64,000 nt of DNA, from NCBI RefSeq assembly GCF_016907655.1, contig NZ_JAFBCL010000001.1, positions 4,250,001 to 4,314,000 of the forward strand. The letters are read 5' to 3'. Made by a program: the position numbers and the translations under genes. The stretch comes from Saccharothrix algeriensis. GTDB taxonomy: Bacteria > Actinomycetota > Actinomycetes > Mycobacteriales > Pseudonocardiaceae. Positions 1 to 8,538 of the stretch are shown here, one piece after another (within the stretch, counting starts at the first letter, position 1; every line of letters begins with the position of its first letter). Under the pieces are notes generated by a model, which saw only the letters and a list, made by a program, of their open reading frames with translations, did not search any database and had not been told where the DNA came from.

Positions 1-119
1 GTTCTCCCCGCATGACCTGTCAAAGACGACCATGCTTTCTTGGGGGGTGCAAGCGAAAAGCGTGCTTGCACCCCCCAAGAAAGCATGGTAGCCCTCCGGG
101 CAGGCCATACGGGGAGAAC
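1..119. repeat. Large nested palindrome (cruciform/hairpin), possibly continuing upstream
   Basis: Two nested inverted repeats are visible. The inner one has perfect 26-bp arms (29-54 and 64-89) around a 9-nt loop. The outer one pairs positions 1-21 with 99-119 with only a few mismatches, so nearly the whole stretch folds back on itself. It lies downstream of the TetR gene, which reads toward it, so it could end transcription; it could equally be a copy of a dispersed palindromic element. The window edge cuts off whatever lies to the left. The fold is seen directly; the function is inferred. Confidence 0.7.
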
Positions 120-178
120 ACGAAGGCACCGGTCTGCACGGGGCGTGCTGAAAACCCAAAAGCCGTGAGTCGTGGGCC

Positions 179-772
179 TCAGGCGGTGGCCAGGACGCCG
201 GCTGTGGTGAGGGAGGCCAAGGCCATCCGGGTGAGCAGGGAGGCCATCTGGTCGCGGTCCAGGTGGGCGCTGTGGGGGGTGGAGTTGATCAGGCCGAAGA
301 CGGCGTGGGCGGCGGCGCGGGCGGTGGGCTCGTCCACCTTCACCGTCTCCTGGAGCGTCGTCACCCAGACCTCGACGTACCGGCGTTGCAGCGCCCGCAC
401 GCGGCGGCGGTCGGGGTCGGTCAGGTTGGCCAGGTTGCGCATCTGGACGGTGATCAGCGCCGGGTCGTCCAGCGCGAAGTCGACGTGCCAGCGGACCAGG
501 GCGTGCAGGGCCGAGGTCGCGTCGGGGGACGCGGAGACGCGGGACAGGCCGCCGTCGAGCAGGCGCTCGGAGATCGACGTCAGCATCTCGCCGAGCATGG
601 CGTCCTTGCTGCGGAAGTGCCGGTAGAGCGCCGGGCCGGAGATCCCCACGGCCGCGCCGATGTCGTCGATGCCCACGCCGTGGAAGCCGTGTCGGGCGAA
701 CAGCTCGGCCGCCGCGGCCAGGATCTGCTCCCGGCGGGTCTGCTTCGGTTCCTCGGCTGGCACGCGCCCCAT
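179..772 (-). CDS. TetR/AcrR-family repressor, likely regulator of the acc/acd operon
   Basis: This 197-residue protein has the usual TetR layout: an N-terminal helix-turn-helix at about residues 12-60 (REQILAAAAELFARHG, then GISGPALYRHFRSKDAML) and a helical ligand-binding C-terminal half. A longer reading frame exists, but the ATG giving MGRVPAEEPKQ fits the family length and leaves the promoter free. A dyad, GTAAACGAGCGTTAAC, lies 24 bp upstream of the start and resembles two dyads in front of accD1. I infer autorepression and control of the acyl-CoA carboxylase/dehydrogenase operon about 1.2 kb away, by analogy with TetR proteins of acyl-CoA catabolism. The ligand would be an acyl-CoA, which is not shown here. 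Confidence 0.85.
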   Translation of the reverse strand: MGRVPAEEPKQTRREQILAAAAELFARHGFHGVGIDDIGAAVGISGPALYRHFRSKDAMLGEMLTSISERLLDGGLSRVSASPDATSALHALVRWHVDFALDDPALITVQMRNLANLTDPDRRRVRALQRRYVEVWVTTLQETVKVDEPTARAAAHAVFGLINSTPHSAHLDRDQMASLLTRMALASLTTAGVLATA

Positions 773-795
773 CCTAAACGGCCCGGCGGAGAAAC

Positions 796-811
796 GTAAA
801 CGAGCGTTAAC
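796..811. promoter_or_regulatory. TetR operator-like dyad upstream of the TetR gene
   Basis: The 16-mer GTAAACGAGCGTTAAC has half-sites GTAAAC and GTTAAC separated by four bases, the same geometry as the two dyads before accD1. A further lone GTTAAC half-site lies at 858-863. It sits where an autorepressor would bind. Binding itself is inferred. Confidence 0.5.
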
Positions 812-956
812 CGGTGGGTCGCCCGGAGATCGCCGGCCCGCCGCGCCGGACCGCGAAGTTAACTCTTGACCGGGGCTTTTGGTCAGACCTACCAACTGGT
901 AACTGTTGTTGTGCTCCGCATCACACCCTGCGTGTTTCCCTCCGGGAGGCTGCTCG

Positions 957-1760
957 ATGCGCCCTGTCCGCACCCTGCTCGGCGCGGTGCTCGCCGCCGC
1001 GGCGGCACTGCTCACCGCCCTGCCCGCCCAAGCCCAGGCCCAAGTCCAGGCCGGCGCGCACTACGTCGCGCTCGGCGACTCCTACTCCTCGGGGACCGGC
1101 ACCGGCTCCTACTACGGCGAGAGCGGCTCCTGCAAGCGCAGCCAGTACGCCTACCCGGCGCTCTGGGCCGCCTCGCACGCCCCGGCGAGCTTCAAGTTCG
1201 TCGCCTGCTCCGGCGCCAGGACCGGTGACGTCCTGGCCAACCAGGTCGGCGCCCTGAGCGCGACCACGACCCTGGCCACCGTCTCGGTGGGCGGGAACGA
1301 CGCCGGGTTCACCGACGTCATCACCGCCTGCACGTTCGGCACCGACCAGGTGTGCGTCGACCGCGTCGACAAGGCCAAGACCTACGCCACCACGACGCTG
1401 CCCGGCCTGCTGGACAACGTCTACGCGCAGATCCGCAACCGGGCGCCCTCGGCGCGGGTCGTCGTGCTCGGGTACCCGCGCCTGTACAAGGTGCCGGGCT
1501 CGTGCTCGGTGGGCCTGAGCGACACCAAGCGGTCGGCGATCAACTCGGCCGCCGACACCCTGCACACCGTCATCTCCCGCCGGGCCGCCGCCAAGTCGTT
1601 CACCTACCGCGACCTGCGCGGGGCGTACGCCGGGCACGAGATCTGCTCGGCCGACTGGTGGCTGAACAGCCTGTCGTGGCCGGTGGAGGAGTCCTACCAC
1701 CCCAACCGCAGCGGCCAGCGGCTCGGCTACCTGCCGCAGCTCAACGCCGTCACGGGCTGA
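957..1760 (+). CDS. Secreted SGNH/GDSL-type lipase-esterase
   Basis: The protein has 267 residues. The ATG at MRPVRTLL follows a GGGAGG ribosome site and begins a signal peptide (hydrophobic residues 6-22, likely cleavage near the AQAQAQ segment). The mature part shows SGNH blocks: GDSYSSG with nucleophile Ser42, the oxyanion motif GGND in SVGGNDAGF, and block V around His248 in ESYHPN, where the usual Asp three residues before the His is Glu. Several cysteines suggest disulfides, as in the extracellular Streptomyces GDS lipases. It should hydrolyse ester bonds outside the cell; the substrate is unknown. It lies between the TetR gene and the acc operon and may have been inserted into a once-compact locus. 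Confidence 0.88.
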   Translation: MRPVRTLLGAVLAAAAALLTALPAQAQAQVQAGAHYVALGDSYSSGTGTGSYYGESGSCKRSQYAYPALWAASHAPASFKFVACSGARTGDVLANQVGALSATTTLATVSVGGNDAGFTDVITACTFGTDQVCVDRVDKAKTYATTTLPGLLDNVYAQIRNRAPSARVVVLGYPRLYKVPGSCSVGLSDTKRSAINSAADTLHTVISRRAAAKSFTYRDLRGAYAGHEICSADWWLNSLSWPVEESYHPNRSGQRLGYLPQLNAVTG

Positions 1761-1785
1761 CGCGCCCGCGGCGCGCTGCTCCGAC

Positions 1786-1819
1786 CGGTGAGGGGGTCGC
1801 CCCGGCGGCCCCCTCACCG
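1786..1819 (+). terminator. Hairpin terminator after the SGNH hydrolase
   Basis: Perfect 11-bp arms (CGGTGAGGGGG and its complement) flank a 12-nt loop 25 bp after the stop codon. There is no T-tract, as is common in high-GC actinobacteria. Confidence 0.6.
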
Positions 1820-1882
1820 CCGCGCCGCCCACCGCGTCCCGGCGTGTCCCCGCCGCCGCGCCGGCGCGGGTGGACGCCGGGC

Positions 1883-1924
1883 GTTAACAAGCGCTAACAT
1901 CTCCTCAGGTTAACGACTGCTAAC
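1883..1924. promoter_or_regulatory. Two tandem TetR operator-like dyads in front of accD1
   Basis: GTTAACAAGCGCTAAC (1883-1898) and GTTAACGACTGCTAAC (1909-1924) share GTTAAC-N4-GCTAAC with centres 26 bp apart. The first overlaps a possible -10 (TAACAT, 1895-1900); the second ends 12 bp before the accD1 start. This would block transcription when occupied. The upstream TetR gene carries a related dyad in its own promoter, so it is the likely ligand-responsive repressor. The assignment of protein to site is inferred. Confidence 0.6.
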
Positions 1925-1936
1925 CGCGAGGAGCCC

Positions 1937-3541
1937 ATGGACGCCCCCGTCCTGCGCAGCGCCGCCGACAAGTCCGGCGACGCCTTCCGGCGGTACGCCG
2001 ACGAGCACACCGCCCTCGTCCGAGACCTGCGCGCGAAGCTCGCCGGAGCCGCCCGCGGCGGCTCGGACAAGGCCCGCGCCCGCCACGTCGAGCGCGGCAA
2101 GCTGCTGCCCCGCGACCGGGTGGACGCGCTGCTGGACCCGGGCTCGCCGTTCCTGGAGCTGTCCCCGCTGGCCGCCGACGGCCTCTACGGCGGCGAGGCG
2201 CCGGCGGCCGGGGTGATCACCGGCGTCGGCCGGGTGTCCGGGCGCGAGTGCGTGGTCGTGGCCAACGACGCCACCGTCAAGGGCGGCACCTACTACCCGA
2301 TGACGGTCAAGAAGCACCTGCGCGCGCAGGAAGTCGCGCTGCACAACCGGCTGCCCTGCGTCTACCTGGTGGACTCCGGCGGCGCGTTCCTGCCCAGGCA
2401 GGACGAGGTGTTCCCGGACCGCGAGCACTTCGGGCGGATCTTCTTCAACCAGGCCACCATGTCCGCGCGGGGCATCCCGCAGATCGCCGCCGTGCTCGGC
2501 TCGTGCACGGCAGGCGGCGCGTACGTCCCGGCGATGAGCGACGAGGCCGTGATCGTGCGCGGCCAGGGCACGATCTTCCTCGGCGGCCCGCCGCTGGTGA
2601 AGGCCGCGACCGGCGAGGTGGTGACGGCGGAGGAGCTGGGCGGCGGCGACCTGCACGCGCGCACCTCCGGCGTGACCGACCACCTGGCCGACGACGACGC
2701 GCACGCGCTGCGGATCGTCCGCTCCATCGTCAGCACCCTCGGCCCGCGCGCCGAGCGGCCGTGGCGGGTCGAGCCGAGCGTCGAGCCGGCGGTGGACCCC
2801 GACGAGCTGTACGGCGTGGTGCCGACCGACAGCCGCACGCCCTACGACGTGCGCGAGGTGATCGCGCGGGTGGTGGACGGCAGCCGGTTCCACGAGTTCA
2901 AGAAGGAGTACGGCGCCACCCTCGTCACCGGGTTCGCCCGCATCCACGGCCACCCGGTCGGCGTCGTCGCCAACAACGGCGTGCTGTTCGGCGAGTCGGC
3001 GCTCAAGGGCGCGCACTTCGTCCAGCTGTGCGACCAGCGCGGCGTGCCGCTGGTGTTCCTCCAGAACATCAGCGGTTTCATGGTCGGCCGCGAGTACGAG
3101 GCGGGCGGGATCGCCAAGCACGGCGCGAAGATGGTCACCGCGGTGGCCTGCGCGCGGGTGCCGAAGTTCACCGTCGTCATCGGCGGCTCGTTCGGCGCGG
3201 GCAACTACTCGATGTGCGGCCGGGCGTACTCGCCGCGCTTCCTGTGGATGTGGCCCAACGCCCGCATCTCGGTGATGGGCGGCGAGCAGGCGGCCTCGGT
3301 GCTCGCGACCGTGCGGCGCGACCAGCTCGGCGACTCGTGGTCGGCCGAGGACGAGGAGGCGTTCAAGGCCCCGATCCGGCAGCAGTACGAGGACCAGGGC
3401 AACCCGTACTACTCCACAGCGCGGCTGTGGGACGACGGCGTGATCGACCCGAAGGACACCCGCACGGTGCTCGGGCTCGCGCTGTCCGCGGCGGCCAACG
3501 CGCCGCTGGAGCCCGTCGGCTACGGCGTTTTCCGGATGTGA
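1937..3541 (+). CDS. accD1: Acyl-CoA carboxylase carboxyltransferase (beta) subunit, 3-methylcrotonyl-CoA type
   Basis: The 534-residue protein is a complete biotin-dependent carboxyltransferase. It transfers carboxyl from carboxybiotin to an acyl-CoA. The stretch [17 protein letters not shown] followed by [12 protein letters not shown] is characteristic of methylcrotonyl-CoA carboxylase beta subunits rather than propionyl/acetyl-CoA AccD5-like ones, so leucine breakdown is the likely role. It is the first gene of an operon: its TGA overlaps the ATG of the biotin carboxylase by one base, indicating translational coupling. Two operator dyads lie immediately upstream. Later steps of the leucine pathway (methylglutaconyl-CoA hydratase, HMG-CoA lyase) are not in this window, so the precise substrate remains an inference. 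Confidence 0.9.
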   Translation: MDAPVLRSAADKSGDAFRRYADEHTALVRDLRAKLAGAARGGSDKARARHVERGKLLPRDRVDALLDPGSPFLELSPLAADGLYGGEAPAAGVITGVGRVSGRECVVVANDATVKGGTYYPMTVKKHLRAQEVALHNRLPCVYLVDSGGAFLPRQDEVFPDREHFGRIFFNQATMSARGIPQIAAVLGSCTAGGAYVPAMSDEAVIVRGQGTIFLGGPPLVKAATGEVVTAEELGGGDLHARTSGVTDHLADDDAHALRIVRSIVSTLGPRAERPWRVEPSVEPAVDPDELYGVVPTDSRTPYDVREVIARVVDGSRFHEFKKEYGATLVTGFARIHGHPVGVVANNGVLFGESALKGAHFVQLCDQRGVPLVFLQNISGFMVGREYEAGGIAKHGAKMVTAVACARVPKFTVVIGGSFGAGNYSMCGRAYSPRFLWMWPNARISVMGGEQAASVLATVRRDQLGDSWSAEDEEAFKAPIRQQYEDQGNPYYSTARLWDDGVIDPKDTRTVLGLALSAAANAPLEPVGYGVFRM

Positions 3542-5463
3542 TGGCGATGTTCGACAGCGTTCTGGTGGCCAACCGCGGCGAGATCGCGGTCCGCGTGATC
3601 CGCGCGCTGCGGCGCTTCGGGATCAGGTCCGTCGCCGTCCACAGCGACGCCGACGCCGACGCCCTGCACGTGCGGCTGGCCGACCGGGCCGTCCGCATCG
3701 GCCCGGCGGCGGCCCGGGAGAGCTACCTGTCGGTGGAGCGGATCCTCGCGGCGGCGCGGGAGACCGGCGCGCAGGCGGTCCACCCCGGCTACGGCTTCCT
3801 GGCGGAGAACACCGACTTCGCGCGGGCCTGTGAGCGCGCCGGGCTGGTGTTCATCGGCCCGCCGGCCGACGCGATCGACGCCATGGGCGACAAGATCCGC
3901 GCCAAGCTGACCGTGCGCGCGGCCGGCGTGCCGGTGGTGCCGGGCCGCACCGAGGCCGGGATGACCGACGACGACCTGGTGGACGCGGCCGGCGAGATCG
4001 GGTTCCCGGTGCTGCTCAAGCCCTCCGCCGGCGGCGGCGGCAAGGGGATGCGGCTGGTGCGCGAGGCGTCGGCGCTGCGCGACGCGATCGAGTCCGCCCG
4101 CCGCGAGGCGCGCGGCTCGTTCGGCGACGACACGCTGCTGATCGAGCGGTTCATCGGCAACCCGCGGCACGTCGAGATCCAGGTCCTGGCCGACGCCTAC
4201 GGCTCCGCGGTGCACCTGGGGGAGCGCGAGTGCAGCCTCCAGCGGCGGCACCAGAAGATCATCGAGGAAGCGCCGTCCCCGCTGCTGACCCCGGAGGTCC
4301 GCGAGGCCATGGGCCGGGCCGCGGTGGACGCGGCGAAGTCCGTCGGCTACGTCGGCGCGGGCACCGTCGAGTTCATAGTGGACGGTTCGACCGGCGAGTA
4401 CTTCTTCATGGAGATGAACACCCGGCTCCAGGTCGAGCACCCGGTGACGGAGCTGGTGACGGGCGTCGACCTCGTGGAGTGGCAGCTGCGCGTGGCGGCG
4501 GGCGAGCAGCTGCGGCTGGGCGAGGTGCGGCTGGCCGGGCACGCCGTGGAGGCCCGGGTGTACGCCGAGGACCCGGCGCGCGGGTTCCTGCCGACCGGCG
4601 GCACGGTGCTGCGCCTGCACGAGCCCTCCGACGTCCGCGTGGACTCGGCGCTGCGGGTCGGGCTGACCGTCGGCAGCGACTACGACCCGATGCTGGCCAA
4701 GGTGGTCGCGCACGGCGACACGCGCGCGGAGGCGTTGCGGCGCTTGGACTCCGCGCTCGGGCGGATGGTGGTGCTCGGCGTCACGACGAACATCCCGTTC
4801 CTGCGGGCGCTGCTGGCCGACGAGGACGTGCGCGCGGGTCGGCTGGACACCGGGCTGGTCGAGCGCAAGCTCGAATCCCTAGTGCGGCACGAGGTCCCGG
4901 ACGAGGTCTACGCCGCCGCCGCGCTGGAGCGGCAGCTGTCGCTGCGCGGCGACGACCCGTGGGAGCAGCCGGGCGGCTGGCGGATCGGCGAGCACGCCTG
5001 GACCACGTGGCGCGTCGACGACGTGGACGTGCGAGTGCGCGGTGAAGAAGTCGTGGTGGGCCAAGGGGAACCGCTCAGGCTCACCGCCGCGGTCGACGGC
5101 GACGAACTGGTCGTCGGCACCCGCCGGTACGCCATGGCCCGCCAGGGCGACGTCCTGTGGCTCGGCGCGGAGGGCCGCACCTGGGCGCTGACCGAGACCG
5201 CGGGGGCCGAGCTGTCCGGGCACCGCGCCGAGGGCAGCGCCGGGCCGGTCACCAGCCCCATGCCCGGCACGGTGCTGGTGGCGCGCGCCGCGCAGGGCGA
5301 CCACGTCACCGCGGGCCAGGCGCTGTTCGTGGTCGAGGCCATGAAGATGGAGCACACCGTCACCGCGCCCGTCGACGGGGTGCTCGCCGAAGTGAACGTC
5401 CGAGCGGGCCAACAGGTCGCGCTGGACGAGACCCTAGCCGTCGTCGTGCCCCACCAGGAGTGA
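3541..5463 (+). CDS. accA1: Acyl-CoA carboxylase biotin carboxylase/carrier (alpha) subunit
   Basis: The protein has 640 residues from the ATG overlapping the accD1 stop (a second ATG two codons later is equally possible). The N-terminal biotin carboxylase domain starts with VLVANRGEIAVRVIRALR; the ATP-grasp glycine loop is KPSAGGGGKGM. The C-terminal biotin carrier domain carries the biotinylated lysine, about residue 602, in EAMKMEH. It carboxylates biotin with ATP and bicarbonate and hands it to the beta subunit. Length and domain order match actinobacterial AccA1/MccA. It is followed after 3 bp by the acyl-CoA dehydrogenase gene, so the three proteins are almost certainly co-expressed. 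Confidence 0.93.
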   Translation: MAMFDSVLVANRGEIAVRVIRALRRFGIRSVAVHSDADADALHVRLADRAVRIGPAAARESYLSVERILAAARETGAQAVHPGYGFLAENTDFARACERAGLVFIGPPADAIDAMGDKIRAKLTVRAAGVPVVPGRTEAGMTDDDLVDAAGEIGFPVLLKPSAGGGGKGMRLVREASALRDAIESARREARGSFGDDTLLIERFIGNPRHVEIQVLADAYGSAVHLGERECSLQRRHQKIIEEAPSPLLTPEVREAMGRAAVDAAKSVGYVGAGTVEFIVDGSTGEYFFMEMNTRLQVEHPVTELVTGVDLVEWQLRVAAGEQLRLGEVRLAGHAVEARVYAEDPARGFLPTGGTVLRLHEPSDVRVDSALRVGLTVGSDYDPMLAKVVAHGDTRAEALRRLDSALGRMVVLGVTTNIPFLRALLADEDVRAGRLDTGLVERKLESLVRHEVPDEVYAAAALERQLSLRGDDPWEQPGGWRIGEHAWTTWRVDDVDVRVRGEEVVVGQGEPLRLTAAVDGDELVVGTRRYAMARQGDVLWLGAEGRTWALTETAGAELSGHRAEGSAGPVTSPMPGTVLVARAAQGDHVTAGQALFVVEAMKMEHTVTAPVDGVLAEVNVRAGQQVALDETLAVVVPHQE

Positions 5464-5466
5464 GCG

Positions 5467-6621
5467 ATGTTGGACTTCCGCCTTGACGAGGAATACGAAG
5501 CCCTGCGCAAGACGGTCGAGGAGTTCGCGCGGGACGAGGTCGCCCCGGTCATCGGCGAGTTCTACGAGCGGGAGGAGTTCCCGTACGGGATCGTCGCGAA
5601 GATGGGGCGGATGGGCCTGTTCGGGCTGCCGTTCCCGGAGGAGTTCGGCGGGATGGGCGGCGACTACTTCGCGCTGTGCCTGGCGCTGGAGGAGCTGGCG
5701 CGCGTCGACTCGTCGGTGGCGATCACGCTGGAGGCCGGCGTCTCCCTGGGCGCGATGCCGCTGTACCGGTTCGGCGACGCCGAGCAGAAGGCCGAGTGGC
5801 TGCCCTCGCTGTGCGCGGGGGAGAAGCTGGGCGCGTTCGGGCTGACCGAGCCGGGCGGCGGCTCCGACGCGGGGGCGCTGCGCACCACGGCGCGGCTGGA
5901 CGGCGACGAGTGGGTGATCAACGGGACGAAGGCGTTCATCACCAACTCGGGCACGGACATCACCGGGCTGGTGACGGTGGCGGCGGTGACGGGCCGCCGG
6001 GAGAACGGGAAGCCGGAGATCTCGGCGATCCTGGTGCCGACCGGCACGCCGGGGTTCTCGGTGTCCCGGAAGTACTCGAAGGTCGGCTGGAACGCGTCGG
6101 ACACCCGCGAGCTGTCGTTCCAGGACTGCCGGGTGCCGGCGGCGAACCTGGTCGGCGAGCGGGGGCGGGGGTACGCGCAGTTCCTGCAGACGCTGGACGA
6201 GGGCCGGGTGGCGATCGCGGCCATCGGGGTCGGGTTGGCGCAGGGGTGCGTGGACGAGTGCGTGAAGTACGCGCAGGAGCGCGAGGCGTTCGGCCGGAAG
6301 ATCGGGGAGTACCAGGCGATCCAGTTCAAGATCGCCGAGATGGAGGCGCGGACGCACATCGCGCGGCTGGCGTACTACGAGGCGGCGTCGAGGATGCTGC
6401 GCGGCGAGCCGTTCAAGCGGGAGGCGTCGATCGCGAAGCTGGTGTCGTCGGAGGCGGCGATGGACAACGCGCGCGAGGCCACCCAGGTCTTCGGCGGGTA
6501 CGGCTTCATGAACGAGTACCCGGTCGGCCGCTTCTACCGGGACGCCAAGATCCTGGAGATCGGCGAGGGGACCAGCGAGGTGCAGAAGATGCTGATCGCC
6601 CGCGAACTGGGCCTGCACTGA
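5467..6621 (+). CDS. Acyl-CoA dehydrogenase (short/branched-chain type)
   Basis: The 384-residue flavoenzyme has the full acyl-CoA dehydrogenase fold: N-terminal helices, the FAD/substrate strand region with AFGLTEPGGGSDAGAL, and the C-terminal domain with REAFGRKIGEYQAIQFK and QVFGGYGFMNEYPVGRFYRD. The usual catalytic-base position, Glu367 in GEGTSE, is kept, unlike isovaleryl-CoA dehydrogenases, where the base sits elsewhere; this favours a short/branched-chain enzyme. It would form the enoyl-CoA that the carboxylase encoded by the two preceding genes uses. Only 3 bp separate it from accA1, and it is the last gene of the operon before the operator array. Confidence 0.9.
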   Translation: MLDFRLDEEYEALRKTVEEFARDEVAPVIGEFYEREEFPYGIVAKMGRMGLFGLPFPEEFGGMGGDYFALCLALEELARVDSSVAITLEAGVSLGAMPLYRFGDAEQKAEWLPSLCAGEKLGAFGLTEPGGGSDAGALRTTARLDGDEWVINGTKAFITNSGTDITGLVTVAAVTGRRENGKPEISAILVPTGTPGFSVSRKYSKVGWNASDTRELSFQDCRVPAANLVGERGRGYAQFLQTLDEGRVAIAAIGVGLAQGCVDECVKYAQEREAFGRKIGEYQAIQFKIAEMEARTHIARLAYYEAASRMLRGEPFKREASIAKLVSSEAAMDNAREATQVFGGYGFMNEYPVGRFYRDAKILEIGEGTSEVQKMLIARELGLH

Positions 6622-6638
6622 ACCGCTGAACCACTCGT

Positions 6639-7270
6639 TAGTTGACCGGTCGCCTGAAAACACCCCCAGCCGACCGGTCAACTACCAACCCACCCCTCTG
6701 CACCCTCCACCCCGCACCCCCATAGTTGACCGACCATCTAGTCATCTGGCGCGACCGCCCCGTAGTTGACCGCCCAACTCGCTCATCCACTGCGGTGACG
6801 ACACGGCAGTCGGCCAGAGTCCTCCGGCTGCGGTTGCGACGCAGTAGTTGACCGGACGTCTTGTCGCTTAATGGCCGGAGCGAAGCAGTGGGAGGCGGCT
6901 GGAAGCAATGGGCTCGCTGGGAAGCAATGGGCTCGCTAAGAAGCAAAGGGCTCGCTGGGAAGCAATGGGCTCGCTGAGAAGCAAAGGGCTCGCTGGGAAG
7001 CAATGGGCTCGCTGAGAAGCTATGGGCTCGCTGGGAAGCAATGGGCTCAGTGGGAAGTGGCGAGGGCGGTTGGAAGTAGTTGACTGGCCGTCTTGGGGTT
7101 TGATCATTGGCATGAAGTGCGCGCGCATTATTAGTTGACCGGTCGTCTTGCCTTTGGGGTTGTGGTGGTGGGTAGTTGACCGGTTGTCTCGTTTTTGTGG
7201 TTGTTGTGGTGGAATGGCTGGCTGGGTGTTTTCGGGGTGAGGTTGCGGGGGGTAGTTGACCGGTCGTCTA
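6639..7270. promoter_or_regulatory. Array of nine TetR-operator-like sites
   Basis: Nine copies of a near-palindrome close to TAGTTGACCGGTCGTCTA start at 6639, 6723, 6763, 6845, 7077, 7132, 7173 and 7253, with one inverted copy at 6667-6684. The first eight bases TAGTTGAC are invariant; the right half varies. The core GACCGGTC and the outer TAG/CTA are symmetric, as in TetR operators. The first two copies face each other with 14-bp arms and could also fold as a terminator for the acd operon. The last copy ends 10 bp before the TetR gene at 7281, so autorepression is likely. Each copy contains TTGACC, a passable -35 element. No target gene other than the TetR gene is evident. Confidence 0.75.
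6902..7053. repeat. 19-bp tandem repeat array (eight units)
   Basis: Units near GAAGCAATGGGCTCGCTGG begin at 6902, 6921, 6940, 6959, 6978, 6997, 7016 and 7035, with degenerate copies on both sides (6882 and 7054). The period is exactly 19 bp, which is not a multiple of three and so argues against a coding role. Some units carry CAAAGGG or CTATGGG instead of CAATGGG. The array sits inside the operator cluster, between its fifth and sixth copies. The function is unknown. Confidence 0.9.
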
Positions 7271-7280
7271 GGGTGGGGGG

Positions 7281-7886
7281 ATGGGGCGGAACAGTGATGC
7301 TCGGCAGAAGTTGCTCGACGCTGCCGGTGAGTTGATGCGCGGGCAGGGGTACGGCGCTATGAGCGTCGCCGGGATCTGCGAGCTCGCCGGGGTGCGCAAG
7401 GGGAGCTTCTACCACTTCTTCGACTCCAAGCAGGTCCTCGCGGTGGAGGCGTTGCGCGCCGCGTGGGCCGCCGAGGAAGCCCTCTGGAAAGAGATCCTCC
7501 GGTCGAGCGGTCGCCCGCTCCACCGGCTCGAACGGCTCCTCCTGGCCCAGGCCGACGCCCAGCACCGCGGCAAGCGCGAGAGCGGCTTCGTCCGCGGCTC
7601 CCTCTTCGCCAACCTCGCCCTGGAACTCGGCGCCCAGGACGAAACCGTCCGCGAGTGCCTCGAAGAGATCTTCGACCAGCAGGTCTCCCTGGTGCACGGC
7701 GCCCTGCTCGAAGCCGCCGAACTCGGGCACATCCCCAAGGGTGAGGGCACCCACGCCACCCGCCGCGACGCCCAGGCCGTCCTCGCCCAACTGGAGGGCA
7801 CGGTCCTGTTCGCCAAGCTCCACAACGACCCCTCCGTCCTGGACGGGCTCTGGTCGCAGGTTGCGGGGTTGTTGCGCACCGTTTAG
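7281..7886 (+). CDS. TetR/AcrR-family regulator
   Basis: The protein has 201 residues. The helix-turn-helix occupies about residues 7-52 (ARQKLLDAAGELMRGQGYG and CELAGVRKGSFYHFFDSK). The C-terminal half contains GSLFANLALELGAQDE, typical of TetR proteins that repress nearby enzyme or efflux genes. The ATG follows a G-rich ribosome site and lies 10 bp after the last of nine operator-like dyads, so it very likely represses itself. No obvious efflux pump or oxidoreductase neighbours it: the upstream acd operon ends 660 bp away and the downstream gene encodes a small secreted protein. Its regulon may lie elsewhere. Confidence 0.87.
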   Translation: MGRNSDARQKLLDAAGELMRGQGYGAMSVAGICELAGVRKGSFYHFFDSKQVLAVEALRAAWAAEEALWKEILRSSGRPLHRLERLLLAQADAQHRGKRESGFVRGSLFANLALELGAQDETVRECLEEIFDQQVSLVHGALLEAAELGHIPKGEGTHATRRDAQAVLAQLEGTVLFAKLHNDPSVLDGLWSQVAGLLRTV

Positions 7887-8007
7887 GACAGTTGTGCCAA
7901 TAAACTGTTGAAACCTGCATCCGAATGCATTCATGTGTGAAACGCGGCGCGCACGGGACGCTGAGTCCCCCGGTGAAAACCGGGAACGACTCGGGGAGGC
8001 ACTTTCC

Positions 8008-8499
8008 ATGTCCCAACCGTCCAAGGTCAAGTCCCGGGTGCTCGCGGCGCTCGCCGCGATCGCCCTGCTCGTGTTCGGCGCGACCCAGATGGCGTCCGCC
8101 GGCCAGGCCGGCTACCAGGCGAAGCCGACCGCCGAGCAGCCCCCGCTGAGCGCGGCGGCCCAGCAGCAGGCGGCGCTGGCCGGGGGCCCGTCGGCCCTCG
8201 TCACACCGCAGCTGGTGTACGCCGTGGTCGACAACGGCACCCTGACCGCCCAGAACTTCGGCGCCTCCGGGGCGGCGAGGCTCGGCACCGGCACCTACGA
8301 GGTCTTCTTCGGGGGCAGCAACATCGTCAACGGCGCCTACGTCGCGACCGTCGGCATCCCCGGCAACGTCGGCGTCTCGCCCTCCGGTGAGGTCGTCGTC
8401 GTCGGCCGGGCCGGCACCACGAACGGCCTGTTCATCCAGACGTTCGACTCCGCGGGCAACCCGGCGGACCGGTCGTTCCACGTGCACGTCGCGTTCTGA
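8008..8499 (+). CDS. Small secreted protein of unknown function
   Basis: The 163-residue product begins with a signal peptide (hydrophobic core AALAAIALLVFGATQM, likely cleaved after ASA). The ATG at MSQPSKVKSR is preceded by GGGGAGG at good spacing. The mature part is low in charge and rich in Gly, Val, Asn and Thr, with short alternating segments such as LVYAVVDNGTL, TYEVFFGGSNI and GEVVVVGRAG that suggest an all-beta fold. I do not recognise a family. A 10-bp palindrome, GAATGCATTC, lies in its upstream region at 7923-7932. It follows the TetR gene in the same direction with a 121-bp gap. Confidence 0.75.
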   Translation: MSQPSKVKSRVLAALAAIALLVFGATQMASAGQAGYQAKPTAEQPPLSAAAQQQAALAGGPSALVTPQLVYAVVDNGTLTAQNFGASGAARLGTGTYEVFFGGSNIVNGAYVATVGIPGNVGVSPSGEVVVVGRAGTTNGLFIQTFDSAGNPADRSFHVHVAF

Positions 8500-8538
8500 C
8501 CCCGCACCGGGGGCGATCCACGACCGATCGCCCGGCGG

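Noticed and set aside
877..903. GntR/FadR-like dyads GGTCAGACC and TACCAACTGGTA before the SGNH gene
   Set aside because: Arms are only 4-5 bp and the consensus is not met; likely chance.
906..956. Earlier start for the SGNH hydrolase
   Set aside because: It would add 17 residues in front of the signal peptide, whereas the ATG at 957 has a GGGAGG site.
2248..3540. In-frame extension of the biotin carboxylase frame back into accD1
   Set aside because: The upstream part is Arg/Gly-rich frame-shadow sequence; the biotin carboxylase family starts at VLVANRGEIAV, immediately after the ATG at 3541.
6902..7053. Possible CRISPR array
   Set aside because: Repeats are directly contiguous with no spacers and no cas genes are present.
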